Shown piece by piece: positions 1-5,305 of a stretch of 7,420 nt of DNA (position 1 is the stretch's first letter; each line of letters opens with the position of its first letter). Location: the NCBI GenBank assembly GCA_020851855.1, contig JADZBY010000375.1, positions 1 to 7,420 of the forward strand. The letters run 5' to 3'. This DNA is from Anaerolineae bacterium. Its GTDB lineage: Bacteria > Chloroflexota > Anaerolineae > Aggregatilineales > UBA2796. A program made the position numbers and the translations under genes. Below the pieces are notes generated by a model that searched no databases, had not been told where the DNA came from, and worked only from the letters and a program-made list of their open reading frames with translations.

Positions 1-127
1 CCTGGTACGTGGTGGCGACGACCTCGACGCCGACCTCGTAGAGCGCCTTCAGAAGCTGCCACCAGGCCGGCGTGGCGCTGAACGGCTGCGTGAGGTCCAG
101 AGACGAGACGACGACGAGAAGCTTCAT
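1..127 (-). CDS. Probable glycosyltransferase, N-terminal fragment (runs off left edge)
   Basis: An ATG at 127-125 on the minus strand opens a frame that stays open to the window edge, giving 42 residues that begin MKLLVVVSSLDLTQPF and continue with SATPAWWQLLKALYEVGVEV. The pattern is a hydrophobic beta strand, a loop, and an amphipathic helix leading to a second strand (VEVVATTYQ). This is how the N-terminal Rossmann half of GT-B glycosyltransferases (GT4-like) begins, and the SSLDLTQPFSATPAWW string resembles glycosyltransferases I associate with Chloroflexota. The donor and acceptor motifs would lie in the missing C-terminal part, so no substrate can be named. The upstream sequence has only a weak purine stretch (AGGCTC), and the 89-bp repeat array starts about 45 bp upstream. 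The reading frame is fairly secure; the function is an inference from a short fragment. Confidence 0.6.
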   Translation of the reverse strand, partial: MKLLVVVSSLDLTQPFSATPAWWQLLKALYEVGVEVVATTYQ

Positions 128-172
128 GATGAGCCTATGCTTTCAAACGATTCGTGGTGCGCACTGGAAACG

Positions 173-600
173 GCGGACGAGGCAGGCCTCGTCCCTACGG
201 CATCTTCGTAGGGACAACGCCTGCGTTGTCCGCCATCGCCTTCCCTACATCAGGCACGCTTGCGGACGAGGCAGGCCTCGTCCCTACGGCGTCTTCGTGG
301 GGATAACGCCTGCGTTGTCCGCCATCGCCTTCCCTACATCAGGCATGCTTGCGGACGAGGCAGGCCTCGTCCCTACGGCGTCTTCGTGGGGATAACGCCT
401 GCGTGGTCCGCCACCGCCTTCCCTACATCAGGCATGCTTGCGGACGAGGCAGGCCTCGTCCCTACGGCGTCTTCGTAGGGACAACGCCTGCGTGGTCCGC
501 CATCGCCTTCCCTGCATCAGGCACGCTTGCGGACGAGGCAGGCCTCGTCCCTACGGCGTCTTCGTGGGGATAACGCCTGCGTGGTCCGCCACCGCCTTCC
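173..600. repeat. 89-bp tandem direct repeat array (4 full units plus one 72-bp partial unit)
   Basis: Units start at 173, 262, 351, 440 and 529, exactly 89 bp apart; the fifth stops after 72 bp at about 600. Each unit begins GCGGACGAGGC and holds a nested palindrome of about 61 bp, followed by a 28-bp linker that ends near CATCAGGCATGCTT. The first 28 bases of each unit (through CCCTACGG) are identical in all five copies, whereas the right arm and linker drift (GTAGGGACAAC versus GTGGGGATAAC, CCATCG versus CCACCG). Because 89 is not a multiple of three, the open frames across the array change frame at every unit, which argues against coding. The array fills the gap between the terminator of the sortase unit and the glycosyltransferase start. 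No protein or RNA gene is recognised in it. Confidence 0.95.
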
Positions 601-608
601 CGAAACGC

Positions 609-632
609 AAAAAGGCGGGTCGTTTGCCCGCC
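609..632 (-). terminator. Intrinsic (rho-independent) terminator of the sortase transcription unit
   Basis: On the minus strand a perfect 6-bp G+C stem, GGCGGG (632-627) with CCCGCC (619-614), encloses a 7-base loop (CAAACGA) and is followed directly by TTTTT (613-609). It lies about 60 bp past the TAA of the 108-residue membrane protein gene, which is the expected place for the end of that unit. The 89-bp array begins only a few bases further on, so the terminator separates the transcript from the array. Confidence 0.75.
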
Positions 633-692
633 AGTCTGGCCCACAAAGACCGCGATGTGCTGCAAGGTCCCGACACCGCGAGAAGCGATGCT

Positions 693-1019
693 TTACAGCG
701 GGATGGCGGGCAGCACCACCAGCGAGACAACCACGACGAGCAGGATGCACAGGCCCGCCAGCACCAGCAGGCGGCGCAGGTCGCCCACCACGAATTTGTA
801 CTCGCGGTTCAGTTCTTCTTCGGTCGGGATGCGCCGCGACGCCACGCCGGACGGGCGCACGACTTTGGGACGCGCCGCCAATGCGGACGCCACGCCGTTT
901 CCATCCATAGGCGCAACCGCCGCCGGATTCACGGGCAGCGTATCGCCGCGCAGTTCCGCCCGTGCGCGTTCCAGCGTTTCCATCGGCAAATTCGGGCGGC
1001 TTGATCTCTTCTTGGCCAC
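693..1019 (-). CDS. Small single-pass membrane protein downstream of sortase (hypothetical)
   Basis: This encodes 108 residues with no enzyme motif that I recognise. The N-terminus is basic (MAKKRSSRPN). A low-complexity Pro/Ala/Arg linker occupies about residues 30-65, then a charged segment (PTEEELNREYKFVVGDLRR, about 65-83), then one hydrophobic helix at about 84-105 (LLVLAGLCILLVVVVSL), ending VLPAIPL. This predicts a tail-anchored or N-in membrane protein with almost nothing outside the membrane. The start is GTG at 1019: AAGGAG at 1032-1027 sits 7 bases upstream of it, whereas the next in-frame Met (residue 13) would lose the basic N-terminus. The gene follows the sortase stop by 73 bp on the same strand and precedes the terminator, so it is the last gene of that unit. 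Small proteins with an EYKFVVGDLRR-like segment before a C-terminal helix seem to recur in Chloroflexota, but the function is unknown. Confidence 0.8.
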   Translation of the reverse strand: MAKKRSSRPNLPMETLERARAELRGDTLPVNPAAVAPMDGNGVASALAARPKVVRPSGVASRRIPTEEELNREYKFVVGDLRRLLVLAGLCILLVVVVSLVVLPAIPL

Positions 1020-1026
1020 GAGGGCG

Positions 1027-1032
1027 CTCCTT
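1027..1032 (-). promoter_or_regulatory. Shine-Dalgarno site supporting the GTG start at 1019
   Basis: AAGGAG on the minus strand lies 7 bases before GTG. This is the best ribosome-binding match in the window and fixes the start of the 108-residue membrane protein. Confidence 0.75.
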
Positions 1033-1092
1033 GAACAGGTTCGATAACGAGATGACCGTGCACTGCAAGCCGGGATATTCTACTTCACCGCG

Positions 1093-2280
1093 TCACGACT
1101 GCAAGGTCGCAAAGACGACGATGCGCCGCGTATTCACACGGTACGGGTAACACGACACGAGCGTGAGCTTGGTCACGTCGCCGCTCGCGCCCAGCACCCA
1201 GGTATCCGTGGGCCGAACGATCTGGTAAGCGCGCGTCTGGCCACGCTCTTCGACGGGCTGCACGACGTAGGTGTAATCGCGCGAGCGCGTGCTGACGATG
1301 ATCTGGTCGCCGGGCTGAAGCTGGTCGAGGCGGCGGAAGACTTCCCCGAACACGTCGTTGTGCCCGGAGAGCACCATGTTGCCGCGCTGGCCGGGGTTGG
1401 CGCTGCCGAACTGGTGGCCGACGCCCAGCTTGAGCGCTTCCCAGTCGTCGCCGGCCACGACGGCGTTGTCCACGTTGATGCGCGGGATGCGGATGCGGAT
1501 GGGCGATTCAGGCGCGGGCGTGGGCCGGCTGACCGGAATCTGGGCGGCCAGCGCGACGTACTGGTCACGGTACTGGGCGGGCACTTCGTCCAGGTTAAAA
1601 ACGGCCTCGTCGTTCACGAACGTATGGCCGGTGGGCAGCACCACGGCGGCGATGTTGATCATGGGCGTGGCGGTGGGCGGCGTGAACTGCGCGCGGCGCG
1701 TGGCCTCAAACTCGGCCTGCAGGTCGGCGGTGGTGCGTGTGAGCTGGTCGAAGCCCTGCAAGAGCGCCACGAACAGCGCCACGAGGCCCACCACGGCGGC
1801 GACCTCGATGATGGTCAGGGCGCGATTCCACCAGGCGCGCCAGTTGCGCCCGCCGGAGCGCCGCATACCGGGCGAGAGGCGGGCGTCAAGCTCGTCTTCG
1901 AAGGCGGGCGCGCCGTCGTAATAGCGCGTCGGGACCGGGCCAGCGGGCAAACCGGCCCCGGCATCGTCACCGGGCGCGACTGGCTCGGCGTGGCGGCGGC
2001 GCGGCCCGGCGGACAGCGCCTCTGCGCCTGCGTCCGGCGAGTTTGGCAGCGGCGCAGCGGGCGGGGCGTCCAGGTCGGGTGTGGGTTCCGCTTCGTCGCC
2101 GTCGTCCACCAGCGTGGGCAGCACGCGCGCCGAGGAATAGCGCCCGTCTCGCCGCTCCGGCGCGACCTGACGGCCCTCGTAATTCTTCAGGCGGCCCAGG
2201 CGCGCTTCCCGCTTGCGGATGCGCAGGATGCGCTCTAATTCCTCGATGGATAGCTCGTCAACGGGGCGCTTGTCACGCAT
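1093..2280 (-). CDS. Membrane-anchored sortase (class D/E-like) with long cytoplasmic tail
   Basis: This encodes a 395-residue sortase, a cysteine transpeptidase that cleaves a C-terminal sorting signal and joins the protein to a surface acceptor. Residues 1-36 are highly charged (DELSIEELERILRIRKREARL), probably a helix. Residues about 40-145 are Pro/Ala/Asp-rich and likely disordered. One membrane helix lies at about 155-176 (LTIIEVAAVVGLVALFVALL), followed by a coiled linker and the catalytic domain from about 258. Catalytic signatures are visible: His307 in LSGHND, Cys377 in TLVSCYPY (the TLxTC motif, with Ser for Thr) and Arg385/386 in NTRRIVV. GHQFGSANPGQRGN precedes the His, as in class D-like family members. 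The start is ATG at 2280, with only a weak ribosome site. The gene begins 30 bp after the methyltransferase stop and is followed by the small membrane protein. The substrate is unknown, and no LPxTG-type protein is seen in the window. Confidence 0.92.
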   Translation of the reverse strand: MRDKRPVDELSIEELERILRIRKREARLGRLKNYEGRQVAPERRDGRYSSARVLPTLVDDGDEAEPTPDLDAPPAAPLPNSPDAGAEALSAGPRRRHAEPVAPGDDAGAGLPAGPVPTRYYDGAPAFEDELDARLSPGMRRSGGRNWRAWWNRALTIIEVAAVVGLVALFVALLQGFDQLTRTTADLQAEFEATRRAQFTPPTATPMINIAAVVLPTGHTFVNDEAVFNLDEVPAQYRDQYVALAAQIPVSRPTPAPESPIRIRIPRINVDNAVVAGDDWEALKLGVGHQFGSANPGQRGNMVLSGHNDVFGEVFRRLDQLQPGDQIIVSTRSRDYTYVVQPVEERGQTRAYQIVRPTDTWVLGASGDVTKLTLVSCYPYRVNTRRIVVFATLQS

Positions 2281-2310
2281 GGTATCTCGTCAATTCGCCG
2301 CCTCGGGGCC

Positions 2311-3180
2311 TCAGAATGACGGGCTGGGGCGCTGTTCGCCGCTCAACTTGCGGGCCACGGCGAACACTTCGCGCTCGAAAAACCAGCGAAAGGGCGGGAT
2401 GCGGAACGCCGCACGGCGTAGAGCGTCGATGATCAGCGGATTCTGGCGGCCCTGCGGCGGCGAATCGAGCCAGACGCGGCTGGCGAAACCGGCCTGCGCC
2501 AGCACCCGCTTCATGCTCAGCATGGACTGCTCGTTGACGTGGACATGCTGATTGGCGTCCACGAGAAAAGCGCGCGGATCGGCAGGATAGCGGTCGCCCT
2601 GCCCCAACAGGCTCCGGAAACGGCGCACCAGCGGGTAGGCGTAGCGGTCGTACCAGATATTTGGCGCGGTATGTACGATCAGGCGGCCTTCGGGCTTGAG
2701 CACGCGGTGCACTTCCTCAAGCGCTTTCTGCAATTCCCAGGGGTGCAGGTGCTCGACCACGTCAAAGAGCAGGACACGGTCAAAATGGGCGCGCGGGAAG
2801 GGCAGCGTTTTGGCGTCGGCCTGGGCCACGCCGGTTTTGCCTGGCGCGCCGGTCGTATTGTTCACCACATCCTGCGACAAACGCACGGCCACGACGGCAT
2901 AGTCGATGCCGTAGGCGTGCGCGCCGAGTTTGGCGCAGTGACGCAGAATCTCGCCACGCCCGCAGCCCACGTCCAGCACCTTCATGCCCGGCTCGACCGC
3001 CGCCAGCTTGAAGGCGGCATTCAGGCGGCGCGACAGGTGTGCGCCCTCGCTGGTGACGAACTCCTGGTAGCCTTCGCAGGCCTGAAGGAAGTATTCCTCG
3101 GTGTACAGCGATGACGAGACCGGCGCTTGACTATCCGGCGTGGCTCGCTGGGATTTGACGGGTGTGTGGTTCGTGGACAA
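2311..3180 (-). CDS. Class I SAM-dependent methyltransferase (Methyltransf_11/25 type)
   Basis: This encodes 289 residues from a TTG start at 3180. The Rossmann methyltransferase signatures appear in order: motif I VLDVGCGRGE at 68-77 (SAM binding), the acidic end of beta 2 at GIDY (91-94), ADAKTLPF at 121-128, the motif around DRVLLFDVVEHL (134-145), and the helix-strand EVHRVLKPEGRLIVHTAPN (about 156-174). The N-terminal segment SLYTEEYFLQACEGYQEF before motif I recurs in methyltransferases encoded beside glycosyltransferases, which suggests a sugar or surface-polymer acceptor, but the substrate cannot be read from sequence. TTG was chosen because GAGGGAG lies just before it, a good promoter lies 25-50 bp upstream, and any longer in-frame start would fall within the repeat array. 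The next Met (MKVLDVG) would remove the N-terminal helices. It is the first gene of a unit with the sortase 30 bp downstream. Confidence 0.9.
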   Translation of the reverse strand: MSTNHTPVKSQRATPDSQAPVSSSLYTEEYFLQACEGYQEFVTSEGAHLSRRLNAAFKLAAVEPGMKVLDVGCGRGEILRHCAKLGAHAYGIDYAVVAVRLSQDVVNNTTGAPGKTGVAQADAKTLPFPRAHFDRVLLFDVVEHLHPWELQKALEEVHRVLKPEGRLIVHTAPNIWYDRYAYPLVRRFRSLLGQGDRYPADPRAFLVDANQHVHVNEQSMLSMKRVLAQAGFASRVWLDSPPQGRQNPLIIDALRRAAFRIPPFRWFFEREVFAVARKLSGEQRPSPSF

Positions 3181-3182
3181 GG

Positions 3183-3189
3183 CTCCCTC
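3183..3189 (-). promoter_or_regulatory. Shine-Dalgarno site supporting the TTG start at 3180
   Basis: GAGGGAG on the minus strand ends 2 bases before TTG. Its upstream GAGG core sits 5 bases away, a usable spacing. No in-frame ATG lies between it and the methyltransferase domain, so it decides the start. Confidence 0.6.
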
Positions 3190-3204
3190 GCTTCGTCGCG
3201 GCCC

Positions 3205-3232
3205 ATTATAACAAGTCGCCGCGCGAGGGCAA
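3205..3232 (-). promoter_or_regulatory. Sigma-70-type promoter for the methyltransferase-sortase unit
   Basis: On the minus strand a perfect -10 box TATAAT (3210-3205) is preceded by a 16-bp spacer and TTGCCC (3232-3227), a partial match to the -35 consensus TTGACA. A start of transcription near 3198 would give a leader of about 18 bases that contains the Shine-Dalgarno site. The 128-bp repeat array ends about 12 bp upstream of the -35 box, so the promoter is intact but directly abutted by repeats. TATAAT is otherwise rare in such G+C-rich DNA. Confidence 0.7.
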
Positions 3233-3243
3233 CGGGGAGCGGC

Positions 3244-3673
3244 CACACTCCCGGCCCCTCGCCATGAGGGAGAGGGCCAGCCACAAGGTTTCGTGCGGAC
3301 AACGCAGGCGTTGTCCCTACGGCGTCTCGTGTAGGGACGAGGCCTGCCTCGTCCGCCGACCGCGTCCCCGTCCGCATAGCCGCCCCTCGCCATGAGGGAA
3401 AGGGCCAGCCACAAGGTTTCGTGCGGACAACGCAGGCGTTGTCCCTACGCCGTCTCGTGTAGGGACGAGGCCTGCCTCGTCCGCCGACCGCGTCCCCGTC
3501 CGCATAGCCGCCCCTCGCCATGAGGGAGAGGGCCAGCCACAGGTTTCGTGCGGACAACGCAGGCGTTGTCCCTACGCCGTCTCGTGTAGGGACGAGGCCT
3601 GCCTCGTCCGCCGACCGCGTCCCCGTCCGCATAGCCGCCCCTCGCCATGAGGGAGAGGGGCCGGGGGTGAGGG
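3244..3673. repeat. 128-bp tandem repeat array bounded by inverted ends
   Basis: The sequence CCCCTCGCCATGAGGG starts at 3255, 3383, 3511 and 3638, giving spacings of 128, 128 and 127 bp (one A is lost near 3540). Each full unit has a short inverted segment (CCCCTCGCCATGAGGGAGAGG), a linker (CAGCCACAAGGTTTCGT), a palindromic module of about 62 bp with AAC/GTT and GAG/CTC arms, and a second linker (CCGACCGCGTCCCCGTCCGC). The outer ends are inverted relative to each other: ACTCCCGGCCCCTC at about 3247-3260 against GAGGGGCCGGGGGTGA at about 3655-3670, matching at 14 of 16 positions. The array starts right after the phosphohexomutase stop codon and ends just before the methyltransferase promoter. 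The length 128 is not divisible by three, so the open frames crossing it are not convincing genes. Confidence 0.93.
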
Positions 3674-5095
3674 TTACGCGCTGAAGTTGCGGATCTGCTG
3701 CTCCAGGCGCGCCCGGTCGATCTGCGGGTACTCGGCCAGCTTCGAATTGAAGCGCTGCATATAATCGACCAATTGTGCCGCGTCGCGGGCCTCGAAGCGC
3801 AGGGTGATCGCCGGTTGCGTATTGCTGGCGCGCACCAGGCCCCAGCCGTTGTCGAAGATGGCCCGCGCGCCGTCAATGTCTACCACCTCGGTCTGGGCGC
3901 GGAAATAATCCTGCAACTCGCTGATGACGCGGAATTTGATGTCGTCGGGCGTGGGCAGGATGATCTCCGGCGTGGCGACGAGGTGCGGCAGCGCTTCGAA
4001 CGCCTCGCTGACCGACTCGTTGCGCTTGCTGAAGATTTCGAGCACCTTGAGCGACACCAGCGGCGCGTCGTCAAAGCCGTAGTAGTCCTCGCCGATGAAG
4101 ATGTGCCCGCTCACCTCGCCGCCCAACGGCGATTTGACCTCGGCCATCTTCGCCTTCATGACGCTATGCCCGGTGCGCCACATGAGCGGCACGCCGCCCG
4201 CCTGCCGGATGACTTCGGGCAACATCTGGCTCACCTTCACGTCAAATACCACCGTCGCGCCGGGACGGCGGGTGAGCATATCCTGGGCGAGCACGGCCAA
4301 CAGCCGGTCCGCCGCGATGTGGTGGCCATGGTTGTCGATGATGCCGCAGCGGTCGGCGTCGCCGTCGAAGGCAATGCCGAAATCCGCACCCGATTCGACC
4401 ACGAGCTTTTCCAGGTCATCCGTGGTGGTCGGGTCTTCCGGGTTGGGCAGGTGGTTGGGGAACGTGCCGTCCGGCTCGCAGTACAGACAGATGACCTCGA
4501 CGCCCAGTTTTTCGTAGACCGGGGCCATGTACATGCCGCTCAGGCTGTTGCCCGCGTCAAGCACCACCTTGAGCTTACGCGGCCCCATCTTCACCTTGCT
4601 GGCGATGGTTTCCATGTGCTTGCGGACCATGTCCGGGTCATGGCCGAGCTTGCCTGCGCCCTGCTCGAAGTCGTCGTTGACGATGCAGTTGTAGATGTAT
4701 TGAATCTGGTCGCCGTAAAGCGCCAGCGGCCCGTAAGCCATCTTGATGCCGTTGTATTCGAGGGTCAGATGGCTGCCCGTGATCTGGATGCCGCCGCCGC
4801 GTGGGCCGTGCTGCGCCGAGGCGAAGTACACGGTGGGCGTCATCACCTCGCCGATATCGGTCACGTCCATGCCCGCGCTGAGCATGCCCTCGATCACCGC
4901 GTTCTTGAGCGGCGGCGAGGTCAGGCGGTTGTCCGAGCCGATGTATACACGCTCGGTCTGGAAGGTGCGCTTCACGAAGGTGGCGTAGCCCTTGCCGACC
5001 AGCCGCCCGACGTCCGGCGTGACCTGCGGGTTATCGCCCACCACGGTGCCGCGAATGTCGTACTGTCGGAAAATCGTCGCCGGTACTTGTGCCAT
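3674..5095 (-). CDS. Phosphomannomutase/phosphoglucomutase (AlgC/ManB-type alpha-D-phosphohexomutase)
   Basis: This encodes 473 residues, close to the AlgC length, and interconverts hexose 1- and 6-phosphates (Man or Glc), feeding sugar-nucleotide synthesis for envelope glycans or glycogen. All four loops of the superfamily are present: the phosphoserine loop TGSH at 106-109 with catalytic Ser108, the Mg-binding DGDADR at 244-249, the sugar-recognition loop GGEVSGH at 325-331, and the phosphate-binding loop RASNTQP at 422-428. The N-terminal QYDIRG (11-16) is the usual opening of the family. The phosphoserine loop continues LTLEYNG where most members have NPxxYNG. The start is ATG at 5095, which gives MAQVPATIFRQYDIRG with AGGA 6 bases upstream. 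A longer frame back to 5302 adds 69 residues with no family resemblance and overlaps the kinase gap, so I rejected it. The gene is separated from the kinase by 210 bp and probably has its own promoter. Mannose versus glucose preference cannot be decided. Confidence 0.95.
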   Translation of the reverse strand: MAQVPATIFRQYDIRGTVVGDNPQVTPDVGRLVGKGYATFVKRTFQTERVYIGSDNRLTSPPLKNAVIEGMLSAGMDVTDIGEVMTPTVYFASAQHGPRGGGIQITGSHLTLEYNGIKMAYGPLALYGDQIQYIYNCIVNDDFEQGAGKLGHDPDMVRKHMETIASKVKMGPRKLKVVLDAGNSLSGMYMAPVYEKLGVEVICLYCEPDGTFPNHLPNPEDPTTTDDLEKLVVESGADFGIAFDGDADRCGIIDNHGHHIAADRLLAVLAQDMLTRRPGATVVFDVKVSQMLPEVIRQAGGVPLMWRTGHSVMKAKMAEVKSPLGGEVSGHIFIGEDYYGFDDAPLVSLKVLEIFSKRNESVSEAFEALPHLVATPEIILPTPDDIKFRVISELQDYFRAQTEVVDIDGARAIFDNGWGLVRASNTQPAITLRFEARDAAQLVDYMQRFNSKLAEYPQIDRARLEQQIRNFSA

Positions 5096-5156
5096 CTCGA
5101 ATCCTGTTCCTTTTTTGAAGTGACCGCGTCTGCTGCGCGGCGCTGAACTACGTATA

Positions 5157-5185
5157 AGTGTAGCATTTTCCAGGCTGCACGGTGC
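5157..5185 (-). promoter_or_regulatory. Possible extended -10 promoter for the phosphohexomutase gene
   Basis: On the minus strand TGCTACACT (5165-5157) is an extended -10 element (TGN plus TACACT), with the A+T-rich TTATAC just downstream. The -35 region at 17 bp (GCACCG, 5185-5180) is poor. It lies about 60 bp before the ATG at 5095 in the 210-bp gap after the kinase. The rest of this gap shows no gene and no good terminator; the only stem seen, GGCGGCA with TGCCGCC, has a 23-base loop and no T-tract. Confidence 0.4.
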
Positions 5186-5305
5186 GGATTTTGCGACCGG
5201 TGAGGAACTCTCGTGAGCAAGCTTGTGGGCCTGTCGCGGATGACGGCGGACCATCCCCGGCGGCAATGGCGCGCAGCGCCGGTTCTGCTGCCGCCGGAGC
5301 ACATC

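Noticed and set aside
173..600. CRISPR-like regular repeat spacing
   Set aside because: The whole 89-bp unit repeats, including the linker; there are no unique spacers of even length and no cas genes.
72..1068. Several open frames across the 89-bp array and on both strands of the small membrane gene
   Set aside because: The frames arise from the repeat shifting frame each unit, or are shadows of the 693-1019 gene; their translations are Arg/Pro-rich repeats with no family resemblance.
1360..2238. Plus-strand open frame of 292 codons opposite the sortase
   Set aside because: It is the antisense shadow of a clear sortase in G+C-rich DNA; the translation is His/Gly/Arg-rich without motifs.
3021..3876. 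Minus-strand open frames running through the 128-bp array, including a 203-residue one
   Set aside because: They consist of repeat translation, and the unit length is not a multiple of three, so the peptide repeats are not maintained in one frame.
3773..5146. Plus-strand open frame of 457 codons opposite the phosphohexomutase
   Set aside because: It is a long antisense shadow of a gene with all its catalytic loops; the composition (Val/His/Asp/Arg-rich) is typical of a reverse-complement frame.
5260..5300. Possible terminator after kdgK
   Set aside because: The stem GGCGGCA/TGCCGCC has a 23-base loop and no following T-tract.
5096..5302. 69-residue N-terminal extension of the phosphohexomutase
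   Set aside because: It has no family resemblance, is Arg/Pro-rich, and the ATG at 5095 has a ribosome site and gives the standard N-terminus.
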